From NCBI GenBank assembly GCA_002371695.1, contig DFGG01000189.1:1-5488 (forward strand): a stretch of 5,488 nt of DNA. Reading direction: 5' to 3'. Source of the DNA: a bacterium UBA3756. GTDB taxonomy: Bacteria; Bacteroidota; Bacteroidia; Bacteroidales; Bacteroidaceae. A model generated the notes under the pieces. It was given only the letters and a program-made list of their open reading frames with translations, did not search any database and had not been told where the DNA came from. Both the position numbers and the translations under genes were made by a program. This document shows, piece by piece, positions 1-5,488 of the stretch. Position 1 is the first letter of the stretch. Each line of letters opens with the position of its first letter.

Positions 1-219
1 GACTGGGCTCCCCGTTTCCATGATGCCATCAAGCCTGTGATGGAGTGGCTCTACTATTCAGTACTGACGGGTAATGAGGCCCAGATTACTATCGATGCCA
101 ACTCGAAGCCCGACTACCGTGCCGGCTTGGAGAAGGAACTCGAGGCCATGAGAAATCAGGAGATGTGGCGTGCTGGCGAAACCGTGCGCAAACTGCGCCC
201 TGAGAATCAGGATGTATAA
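1..219 (+). CDS. ilvC: Ketol-acid reductoisomerase, C-terminal 72 residues (5' end outside window)
   Basis: The enzyme converts 2-acetolactate (or 2-aceto-2-hydroxybutyrate) to the dihydroxy acid using NADPH and Mg2+, the second common step of valine, leucine and isoleucine synthesis, in the cytosol. Only the C-terminus is present. The frame is open from base 1 and ends at TAA 217-219, so an internal GTG or ATG near 37-42 is not the start. Visible segments WAPRFHDAIKPV, GNEAQITIDANSKPDY, EMWRAGETVRKLRPENQ match the C-terminal helical knotted domain of the Bacteroidota IlvC form (about 347 residues in full, from memory). The catalytic Glu/Asp residues and the NADPH-binding Rossmann domain lie upstream of the window. 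The gene is followed five bases later by a strong terminator, so it is the last gene of its transcript. Identity rests on recalled sequence similarity, which is strong over this tail. Confidence 0.9.
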   Translation, partial: DWAPRFHDAIKPVMEWLYYSVLTGNEAQITIDANSKPDYRAGLEKELEAMRNQEMWRAGETVRKLRPENQDV

Positions 220-223
220 ATAG

Positions 224-257
224 AAAAGAAAGCTCGCTAATCAGCGAGCTTTCTTTT
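224..257. terminator. Bidirectional intrinsic terminator between ilvC and tRNA-Tyr
   Basis: A perfect 15-bp stem (224-238 paired with 243-257) closes on a 4-base AATC loop. The core AGCTCGCT/AGCGAGCT is GC-rich. On the plus strand the stem runs into the T-rich tract TTTCTTTTT, suiting ilvC. On the minus strand the outer arm reads TTTCTTTTC, giving the tRNA transcript a usable U-rich tail. It sits 4 bases after the ilvC stop codon and 6 bases beyond the tRNA 3' end, so one hairpin probably ends both convergent transcripts. Confidence 0.9.
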
Positions 258-263
258 TGCTTG

Positions 264-346
264 TGGGTGCTGATGGATTCGAACCACCGAAGTCGAAAGA
301 CAGCAGATTTACAGTCTGCCCCATTTGGCCACTCTGGAAAACACCC
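264..346 (-). tRNA. tRNA-Tyr, anticodon GTA, class II with long variable arm
   Basis: Reading the minus strand, a full cloverleaf can be drawn. The acceptor stem GGGTGTT (346-340) pairs with AGCACCC (271-265), with one G-T pair. The D arm has CCA/TGG. The anticodon stem GCAGA/TCTGC holds the loop CTGTAAA with anticodon GTA at 312-310. A long variable arm follows, as expected for bacterial tRNA-Tyr. The T arm GGTGG/CCATC carries the TTCGAAT loop. The discriminator base is A (264). The following bases are CAA, so CCA is not encoded and must be added by the tRNA nucleotidyltransferase. It decodes UAU and UAC. It is a single-tRNA unit with its own promoter and terminator, convergent to ilvC. Confidence 0.95.
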
Positions 347-364
347 ATTCTGCTTTTGCGGGTG

Positions 365-372
365 CAAAGGTA
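365..372 (-). promoter_or_regulatory. Bacteroidota-type -7 promoter element for tRNA-Tyr
   Basis: On the minus strand the bases read TACCTTTG followed by C, an exact match to the Bacteroidota primary sigma (SigABfr) -7 consensus TAnnTTTGY. Transcription would start around 357-360, about 12 bases before the mature tRNA 5' end, a plausible short leader. The upstream -33 TTTG-like element is poor: around 390-393 the minus strand reads TTCA. Placement and consensus are seen directly; the start point is inferred. Confidence 0.7.
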
Positions 373-382
373 CGACTTATAA

Positions 383-410
383 TTAAGAATGAAGAATGAA
401 GAGTTAAGAA
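383..410. repeat. Four tandem imperfect 7-bp repeats in the divergent intergenic region
   Basis: The plus strand reads TTAAGAA (383-389), TGAAGAA (390-396), TGAAGAG (397-403), TTAAGAA (404-410), a consensus of T-T/G-AAGA-A/G with the outer two units identical. The block lies just upstream of the tRNA-Tyr -7 element and overlaps where its -33 region should be. AT-rich short-period repeats of this flavour occur between genes in Bacteroidota, so it may be a slippage product rather than a regulatory site. Confidence 0.6.
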
Positions 411-468
411 AACGATGGTTTTTAACGATTTTTTAGGTAAAGAGGCTCATTATATGGAGGAAAATGCG

Positions 469-476
469 TATCTTTG
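469..476 (+). promoter_or_regulatory. Bacteroidota-type -7 promoter element for the hydratase/purF-like unit
   Basis: The bases TATCTTTG followed by C match the Bacteroidota -7 consensus TAnnTTTGY exactly. The surrounding 11 bases GTATCTTTGCA differ from the tRNA-Tyr promoter (GTACCTTTGCA) at one position. Transcription would begin near 481-484. That start is downstream of the ATG at 464 and about ten bases upstream of the ATG at 494, which decides the gene start. No clear -33 TTG is visible near 445-450. Confidence 0.65.
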
Positions 477-493
477 CAGAAAATTTCAGGAAT

Positions 494-958
494 ATGTCCA
501 AATTAGTCATCAATTCGTACGATGAATTTGCCGCTCATCTGGGTGAAGAACTCGGAGTTTCAGAATGGCTGCAAGTGAATCAAGACCGTATTAACTTATT
601 CGCAGACGCAACGCTGGACCACCAGTGGATACATGTCGACACTGAACGGGCAAAGCAGGAAAGCCAGTACAAGAGCACTATTGCCCATGGCTATCTGACC
701 CTCTCGTTGCTGCCCTACATGTGGAATCAGATTATCGAGGTGAACAATATCAAGATGCTCGTGAACTATGGCATGGACAAGATGCGTTTCGGACAGCCGG
801 TGATTACTGGAAGCCGCATACGTCTGGTCACCAAGTTGCACAACATCCAGAATCTGCGTGGCATCTGCAAAGCCGAGATAGAATTCAAAATAGAGATAGA
901 GGGACAACGCAAACCTGCACTCGAAGGTATCGCATCGTTCCTCTATTATTTTATATAA
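494..958 (+). CDS. MaoC/NodN-family hydratase, probable (R)-specific enoyl-CoA hydratase
   Basis: This is a single hot-dog-fold domain of 154 residues. It resembles, from memory, the mycobacterial (R)-specific 2-enoyl-CoA hydratase Rv0130 and NodN-like proteins, which add water to trans-2-enoyl-CoA. The hydratase-2 motif is intact: FADATLDHQWIHVD carries the expected catalytic Asp42 and His47 (D-x4-H), followed by TIAHGYLTLSLLP (62-74), and NYGMDKMRFGQPV (91-103) is also family-typical. There is no signal peptide or membrane segment, so it should be cytosolic. An in-frame ATG at 464 would add ten residues (MRIFAENFRN), but the promoter -7 element lies inside that extension and the family normally begins near MSKLVINSYDEF, so 494 is preferred. 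A weak AGGA precedes it at 488-491. The gene ends in tandem stops TAATAA, six bases before the purF-like start, implying one operon. The physiological acyl substrate cannot be read from the sequence. Confidence 0.85.
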   Translation: MSKLVINSYDEFAAHLGEELGVSEWLQVNQDRINLFADATLDHQWIHVDTERAKQESQYKSTIAHGYLTLSLLPYMWNQIIEVNNIKMLVNYGMDKMRFGQPVITGSRIRLVTKLHNIQNLRGICKAEIEFKIEIEGQRKPALEGIASFLYYFI

Positions 959-964
959 TAAGGT

Positions 965-2416
965 ATGGGAGGATTCTTTGGAACCATCAGCACCAAATGT
1001 TGTGTGAATGATCTGTTCTACGGGACAGATTACAACTCACACCTTGGCACCAAGCGTGCCGGATTGGTAACATTTGATCAGGAAAAAGGCTTCAGCCGAA
1101 AGATCCATAACTTGGAGCGTGACTATTTCCGTTCCAAGTTTGAGGACGAGCTCGATTCTTTCTCTGGGCATCAGGGTATTGGCGTAATCAGCGATACTGA
1201 CCCACAGCCTATCATTGTCAATTCGCACTTGGGACGTTATGCCGTAGTGACAGTGGCAAAGATCAACAACCTGCGAGAAATTGCCGACGAACTGTTGGAG
1301 CGACGAATGCACTTCAGCGAGCTATCGGCCAATAATATCAATCAGACAGAACTCGTGGCGCTGCTGATTAATATGGGACGCACTTTTGTGGAGGGCATCA
1401 ATTTGGTGTATCGCAAGATTCAGGGGTCATGCTCGATGCTGGTACTGACGGAGAAAGGACTGATTGCCGCTCGTGACTTCCTGGGCCGTACACCTATCGT
1501 TATCGGCAAAAAGGATGGAGCCTACGCCGTGAGTAGCGAGACAACCAGTTTCCCCAACCTCGACTATCATAGGGTGAGAGACCTCGGACCGGGGGAAATC
1601 GTCTTCCTGACGGCCGACTCCATGGAGGTACTGCAAGAACCCTTCAAGCGCGAGCAAATCTGTTCTTTCCTTTGGGTGTACTACGGTTTTCCTGCTTCCG
1701 ACTATAATGGTATCAATACAGAGGCCGTACGTGAAGCCAATGGCAAGATGATGGGCCAGAAGGATGATACCGAGGTTGACAGCGTCTGTGGTGTGCCCGA
1801 CTCAGGTGTGGGGATGGCCTTGGGCTATGCAGAGGGCAAGGGTGTGCCCTACAAGCGCGCAGTGCTGAAATATACCCCGACATGGCCTCGTTCGTTTACC
1901 CCTGGCAATCAGGAGCGTCGTGCTCTGGTGGCCAAAATGAAACTGATACCCAATCCGGCTCTCCTGAAGGGGCAGCGTGTGGTGTTCTGTGATGACTCCA
2001 TTGTGCGTGGTACCCAGCTGAAGGACAATGTGAAGACCTTCTTTGACTATGGCGCCAAGGAGGTGCACTGTCGCATCTCATGCCCGCCATTGGTCTATGG
2101 CTGTCCGTTCATCGGCTTCACCTCATCCAAGAGCGACATGGAGCTGATTACGCGCCGTATCATCAAAGACTTTGAGGGCGATGACAAGAAAAATCTGGAG
2201 AAATATGCCACTACTGATTCTCCCGAGTATCAGCGGATGGTAGATGAGATTGCCAGAAGACTTGGACTGACTTCTCTGAAATTTGCCAAGTTGGAAGACT
2301 TGGTGGCGGCCATTGGCATTCCGAAGTGTCAGCTTTGTACGCACTGCTTTGATGGGTCGAGCTATTGTCATGAGTTCGACAATGACGACCCGAGGCAGTT
2401 GAAGTTTGACTTTTAG
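965..2416 (+). CDS. PurF-like phosphoribosyltransferase with degenerate glutaminase domain
   Basis: A 483-residue protein with the two-domain layout of amidophosphoribosyltransferase (PurF), which makes 5-phosphoribosylamine from PRPP and glutamine as the first step of purine synthesis. The C-terminal transferase half is convincing: the PRPP loop CDDSIVRGT (342-350), PDSGVGMALGYAEGKG (278-293), and RISCPPLVYGCPF (370-382). Cys233, Cys380, Cys458 and Cys461 line up with the [4Fe-4S] ligands of Bacillus PurF. The N-terminal half is abnormal. The start MGGFFG replaces MCGI.G, so the nucleophilic Cys is Gly2. The segments GIGVISDTD (71-79), TVAKINN (96-102) and NQTEL (126-130) replace the usual GHVRY, HNGNL and SD.E segments. 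I recall the same family in other Bacteroidota beside a conventional PurF, so this is a conserved paralogue, not a decayed gene. It may use ammonia, a partner glutaminase or another acceptor. It starts six bases after the hydratase and ends one base from recQ. Family call is firm; activity is uncertain. Confidence 0.85.
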   Translation: MGGFFGTISTKCCVNDLFYGTDYNSHLGTKRAGLVTFDQEKGFSRKIHNLERDYFRSKFEDELDSFSGHQGIGVISDTDPQPIIVNSHLGRYAVVTVAKINNLREIADELLERRMHFSELSANNINQTELVALLINMGRTFVEGINLVYRKIQGSCSMLVLTEKGLIAARDFLGRTPIVIGKKDGAYAVSSETTSFPNLDYHRVRDLGPGEIVFLTADSMEVLQEPFKREQICSFLWVYYGFPASDYNGINTEAVREANGKMMGQKDDTEVDSVCGVPDSGVGMALGYAEGKGVPYKRAVLKYTPTWPRSFTPGNQERRALVAKMKLIPNPALLKGQRVVFCDDSIVRGTQLKDNVKTFFDYGAKEVHCRISCPPLVYGCPFIGFTSSKSDMELITRRIIKDFEGDDKKNLEKYATTDSPEYQRMVDEIARRLGLTSLKFAKLEDLVAAIGIPKCQLCTHCFDGSSYCHEFDNDDPRQLKFDF

Positions 2417-2417
2417 T

Positions 2418-4358
2418 TTATTGTTTACGGAGGAATCCGTCTTCCTGACAGATATATTCCTCACGGAGGAGATAATCGAGGATAGCATCCAGTTTGCCGG
2501 TAGGCAATTGGATGCTATTTAATATGGTGATGGGGTGAGCCTTCCCGTCAGCCAGTAGTTCCAGGATTGCATTGGCTTCAGGGGATAATGTGGATTCGCT
2601 GGCGTGACCATTAGTATGGTCGAGGCAGACGTCGCACTGTCGGCAGTCGTGACTGTCGGCCTCCCCAAAATATCGTAACAGTTGCCGACTTCGGCAGATA
2701 TTGTCGCAGGTGGCATAGTTGATCATGGCTTGGATGCGCTCTTGGAAGAGCACTTTACGTTCTTCGTAGACCGACGGCGGTATCTGTACATGATCCATAT
2801 CCTCGCGGCGTTGCAGATAGCGTACGTAGGGTGTCTTTTTCTGGGGAATGAAGTGCAGGATGTGCTTCTGGCTGAGGCTTTTCAGTATCAGATACACCTG
2901 CTGAGGCTGGAGGGCACACTGTGAGGCGATGAAACTTTCATCTATGAAGTTGAAGTCGACGAATAGCCCGCCATAATTCCGCAGAAGGGCCGTGATGACA
3001 CGGTCCTCGTCGGGTGAGTTGCCTTCGAGGCGGTAGAGCTCATTGCGTGTGACGGTGAACATCACGCGTGCCTGGTTGTCCTGTTCCTCGGTGTACTCGA
3101 TGTAGCCTGCACGGTTGAGAATCTTCAGGGCAGAGTCTACCTGTATGGGGAAATGATGAAATTTATGGCAGAAATCGTCGATATTGAATTCGAAGGTGGC
3201 GTGGAATCCGGAACCTACGCCTACCTGATAGTAATAGGCCAGGTGTTCATACACTTTCTTGATATAGTCTTTGTCGGGGAAAGTGTCGTTGATGCGTTTG
3301 GATAGTTTGCGACGGTCGCCCTCGTTGTAAAGCAGCACGGCGTAGGCTTTCTGCCCGTCGCGTCCCGCACGTCCGGCTTCTTGGAAATAGGCCTCAATGC
3401 TGTCTGGGCAGTCAATGTGGATTACCAGCCTGACATCTGGCTTGTCGATGCCCATGCCGAAGGCATTGGTTGCCACCATTACGCGTATCTTGTCTTGTTG
3501 CCAGTCGCGTTGGCGCTCATCCTTGGTGGCTTGGTCGAGTCCGGCATGGAAGAATGTGGCACTGATGCCTGCCTCGCTAAGAAACTCTGTCACCTCTTTT
3601 GTTCGCCTACGGCTACGGGCATAGACGATGGCGCACCCGGCGACGCTATTGAGGATATGAATGAGTTGTTGGCGCTTGTCGGGAGCATGGCGCACGATAT
3701 AGGCCAGGTTCTTTCGCTCAAAACTCATGCGGAAGACGTTGAATCTGGCGCTTCCTGATAATCCAGGTTTTTCGGATTTGCTGGAGGAGAGTGTAAGCCT
3801 GTCCTGGATATCCTGGACAACGGCTGGGGTGGCCGTGGCAGTCAGGGCTAGTACTGGTACGTTTGGATGGTCGCGACGAATATCGGCAATCCTGAGGTAG
3901 GAGGGACGGAAATCGTAACCCCACTGTGAGATGCAGTGAGCTTCATCAACGGTGATGATGCTTACTCGCATGTGGCGCAACTTTGTGCGGAACAGTTCCG
4001 AGGACAAGCGTTCTGGCGACACATAGAGAATCTTGGTGTTGCCCAGGATGCAGTTCTCGAGTGTGGTGACAATCTCTTCGTGGGAGAGTCCGGAGTAGAT
4101 GGCTGATGCCTGGATGCCCCGTCGACGCAGATTCTGTACCTGGTCTTTCATCAGGGCGATGAGAGGAGTGATCACGATACAGGTCCCATTGCTGCACAAG
4201 GCTGGCACCTGGAAGGTAATCGACTTGCCGCCGCCTGTTGGCATCAGTCCTAGTGTGTCGTGCCCATTGCCTATGGACTCAATAATCTCCCGCTGGATGC
4301 CGCGGAAATCGTCATAGCCCCAGTACTGCTTGAGTATCTGCCGATACTTGTCACTCAT
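2418..4358 (-). CDS. recQ: RecQ-family ATP-dependent DNA helicase (short, non-HRDC form)
   Basis: A 646-residue superfamily 2 helicase that unwinds DNA 3'-5' in recombination and repair. Visible motifs in order: motif 0 FRGIQREII (18-26), Walker A PTGGGKS (40-46), DEAH box (138-141), the RecQ aromatic-rich loop CISQWGYDFRPSY (142-154), motif III ALTATAT (171-177), motif V ATNAFGMGIDKPDVR (296-310), motif VI QEAGRAGRDG (326-335). A zinc site follows late: Cys555 in CRSRQLLRYFGE, then Cys572, Cys575 and Cys578 (CRQCDVC), equivalent to the four E. coli RecQ zinc cysteines. About 200 residues separate motif VI from this site, against roughly 60 in E. coli as I recall, and this extra stretch probably holds a winged-helix region. 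No HRDC domain is recognisable after the zinc site; the last 60 residues may be a small helical or winged-helix module. The ATG shares one base with the recJ stop (TAATG), implying translational coupling. Confidence 0.93.
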   Translation of the reverse strand: MSDKYRQILKQYWGYDDFRGIQREIIESIGNGHDTLGLMPTGGGKSITFQVPALCSNGTCIVITPLIALMKDQVQNLRRRGIQASAIYSGLSHEEIVTTLENCILGNTKILYVSPERLSSELFRTKLRHMRVSIITVDEAHCISQWGYDFRPSYLRIADIRRDHPNVPVLALTATATPAVVQDIQDRLTLSSSKSEKPGLSGSARFNVFRMSFERKNLAYIVRHAPDKRQQLIHILNSVAGCAIVYARSRRRTKEVTEFLSEAGISATFFHAGLDQATKDERQRDWQQDKIRVMVATNAFGMGIDKPDVRLVIHIDCPDSIEAYFQEAGRAGRDGQKAYAVLLYNEGDRRKLSKRINDTFPDKDYIKKVYEHLAYYYQVGVGSGFHATFEFNIDDFCHKFHHFPIQVDSALKILNRAGYIEYTEEQDNQARVMFTVTRNELYRLEGNSPDEDRVITALLRNYGGLFVDFNFIDESFIASQCALQPQQVYLILKSLSQKHILHFIPQKKTPYVRYLQRREDMDHVQIPPSVYEERKVLFQERIQAMINYATCDNICRSRQLLRYFGEADSHDCRQCDVCLDHTNGHASESTLSPEANAILELLADGKAHPITILNSIQLPTGKLDAILDYLLREEYICQEDGFLRKQ

Positions 4359-5488
4359 TACAGATTCTCTTCGGAGGGTTTAATATCCTCTATCTGCAGC
4401 TGTACCTCACTACGTTTGTAGATATTCTCCTCGATGGTATAGGTGATATCGAACGAACGCTTTGACTTGATGTAGCGTGCAGCCTCACTCTGTCCGAAGG
4501 CGATACCATTCATTACGTTTGACGACTTGGAGTCTACCAGTTCCAGTTTGATGTGCTCCTGTTGCCGTCCCACCACCTTCGATGTGCCGTAGTCATAAAC
4601 GTTGCGGGTGCAGAAGATCGGTTTCTCGTTGCCAGGACCGTGAGGAGCAAACTTCTTGAGGTCGTTGTGCAGTTTCTTGGTGATGTCCTTGAAGTCGATT
4701 TCCGATTCAATATCTATCGTAGCTTCTGTCTGTTCCGGCAAGATATGGTCTGTGACGTATTGCTGGAATCGGCGGCGGAACTCGGGGATGTTCTCTATCT
4801 TAAGTGAAAGGCCTACGGCATAAGTGTGGCCTCCAAAGTTCTCCAGCAGGTCTCGGCAACTCTTCACGGCGTCGTAGATATCATAGCCAGCCACGCTGCG
4901 GGCCGAGCCTGTCGCCAGATCGCCACTGCGGGTGAGTACCACTGTCGGACGGTAGTAGAGTTCTGTCATGCGTGAGGCAACGATGCCAACCACGCCTTTC
5001 TTCCAGTTCTCGTCGTAGAGCACGATGCTGGCGTGGTGCTTCTGATTCTCCAGTTTCTCGATAATCTGGTTGGCCTCCTCAGTCATCTGCTTGTCCACAT
5101 CCTTACGCTGCTCGTTGTATTCGTTGATGCGGTTGGCTTCTGCCAGCGCTTTCTCAAAATCGCGTTCTACCAGCAGGTCGACAGCCTCGATGCCGCTCTG
5201 CATGCGTCCCGAGGCATTGATGCGTGGACCTATCTTGAACACGATGTCACTCATGGTCAGTTCGCGTCCTGTCAGTCCGCAAATCTCGATGATTGACTTC
5301 AGACCGACAGAGGGGCTCTGGTTCAGCTGTTTCAGTCCATGGAAGGCCAGGATGCGATTCTCTCCCGTCACGGGAACGATATCTGCCGCGATCGAGACGG
5401 CACAAAAGTCCAGCAGTGGGATGAGACGCGAGAACGGGATGCCATTATTCTTGGCAAAAGCTTGCATGAACTTGAAGCCCACCCCGCA
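4358..5488 (-). CDS. recJ: Single-stranded-DNA-specific exonuclease RecJ, C-terminal 376 residues (N-terminus outside window)
   Basis: RecJ degrades single-stranded DNA 5'-3' in the RecF recombination pathway and in mismatch and base-excision repair. The frame stays open to the window edge (first visible residues CGVGFKFMQAF), so the GTG at 5482 is an internal valine codon, not a start. About 190-200 residues are missing, including the DHH phosphoesterase motifs that bind the catalytic metals. Visible family signatures, counted from the first visible residue, are ADIVPVTGENR (35-45), GPRINASGRM (87-96), a long helical stretch with charged residues (about 110-150), GVVGIVASR (165-173), the DHHA1 motif FGGH (218-221), and GPGNEKPIF (284-292) leading into the C-terminal OB-fold region. 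The TAA stop overlaps the recQ ATG by one base, and RecJ and RecQ act together in resection, so the pair is a functional operon. Any promoter is outside the window. Confidence 0.93.
   Translation of the reverse strand, partial: CGVGFKFMQAFAKNNGIPFSRLIPLLDFCAVSIAADIVPVTGENRILAFHGLKQLNQSPSVGLKSIIEICGLTGRELTMSDIVFKIGPRINASGRMQSGIEAVDLLVERDFEKALAEANRINEYNEQRKDVDKQMTEEANQIIEKLENQKHHASIVLYDENWKKGVVGIVASRMTELYYRPTVVLTRSGDLATGSARSVAGYDIYDAVKSCRDLLENFGGHTYAVGLSLKIENIPEFRRRFQQYVTDHILPEQTEATIDIESEIDFKDITKKLHNDLKKFAPHGPGNEKPIFCTRNVYDYGTSKVVGRQQEHIKLELVDSKSSNVMNGIAFGQSEAARYIKSKRSFDITYTIEENIYKRSEVQLQIEDIKPSEENL

Noticed and set aside
89..367. Minus-strand open frame of 92 codons covering the tRNA
   Set aside because: It is a translation of tRNA-Tyr (giving ADCKSAVFRLRWFES), a well-known false gene, plus antisense of ilvC.
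596..907. Minus-strand open frame of 103 codons opposite the hydratase
   Set aside because: It is antisense to a well-conserved hot-dog-fold gene with intact catalytic motif and has no independent support.
1021..1037. Cys12/Cys13 region of the PurF-like protein as a hidden processed N-terminus
   Set aside because: The context KCCVND lacks the following Gly of the Ntn start, while MGGFFG upstream aligns directly with the normal start, so a propeptide is unlikely.
2427..2440. Hairpin ACGGA-GGAA-TCCGT near the purF-like/recQ junction as a terminator
   Set aside because: The stem is only 5 bp, lies inside the recQ coding end, and is not followed by a T tract in either direction.
3381..3758. Plus-strand open frame of 125 codons inside recQ
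   Set aside because: It is fully antisense to conserved helicase motifs V and VI, has no recognisable domain and no promoter or ribosome binding site; it is a shadow of codon bias.
4997..5005. RecJ reads NWKKGVVG where many RecJ proteins have WHxGV
   Set aside because: The position is not invariant across the family as I recall it, with Asn in some lineages, and the rest of the motif is intact, so no loss of function is implied.

Overview
The window looks like an ordinary chromosomal stretch from a Bacteroidota bacterium, most likely Prevotella or a close relative. Four things point that way. The ilvC C-terminus and the second-type PurF closely resemble Bacteroides/Prevotella proteins as I recall them. 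Two promoters carry the Bacteroidota -7 consensus TAnnTTTGC. Shine-Dalgarno sequences are weak or absent. Base composition is moderate. The genus is an inference from memory, not from a search.

Layout. Positions 1-219 (+) hold the last 72 residues of ketol-acid reductoisomerase (ilvC). A strong hairpin terminator (224-257) follows, able to serve both strands. Next is a minus-strand tRNA-Tyr(GTA) (264-346) with its own promoter. A short AT-rich divergent intergenic region (347-493) contains four tandem 7-bp repeats, the tRNA promoter pointing left and a second promoter pointing right. The rightward promoter drives a two-gene unit: a small MaoC/NodN-type hydratase (494-958) and, six bases later, an unusual PurF-like protein (965-2416). 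Convergent to these, and separated from purF by a single base, is a minus-strand unit reading recJ (4358-5488, cut by the right edge) then recQ (2418-4358). Stop and start share one base (TAATG).

Function. RecJ (5'-3' single-strand exonuclease) and RecQ (3'-5' helicase) are classic partners in resecting DNA for RecF-pathway recombination, and their coupling here makes co-production likely. The PurF-like protein is the most interesting gene. It keeps the PRPP-binding phosphoribosyltransferase loop and four cysteines matching the [4Fe-4S] ligands of the Bacillus enzyme, but lacks the N-terminal nucleophilic cysteine and the other glutaminase signature residues. It is therefore unlikely to be a normal glutamine-dependent amidophosphoribosyltransferase. 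Its pairing with a hydratase has no obvious textbook explanation.

I see no mobile element, CRISPR array, phage gene or defence island. The gene-free stretches are short, the longest being about 150 bases.
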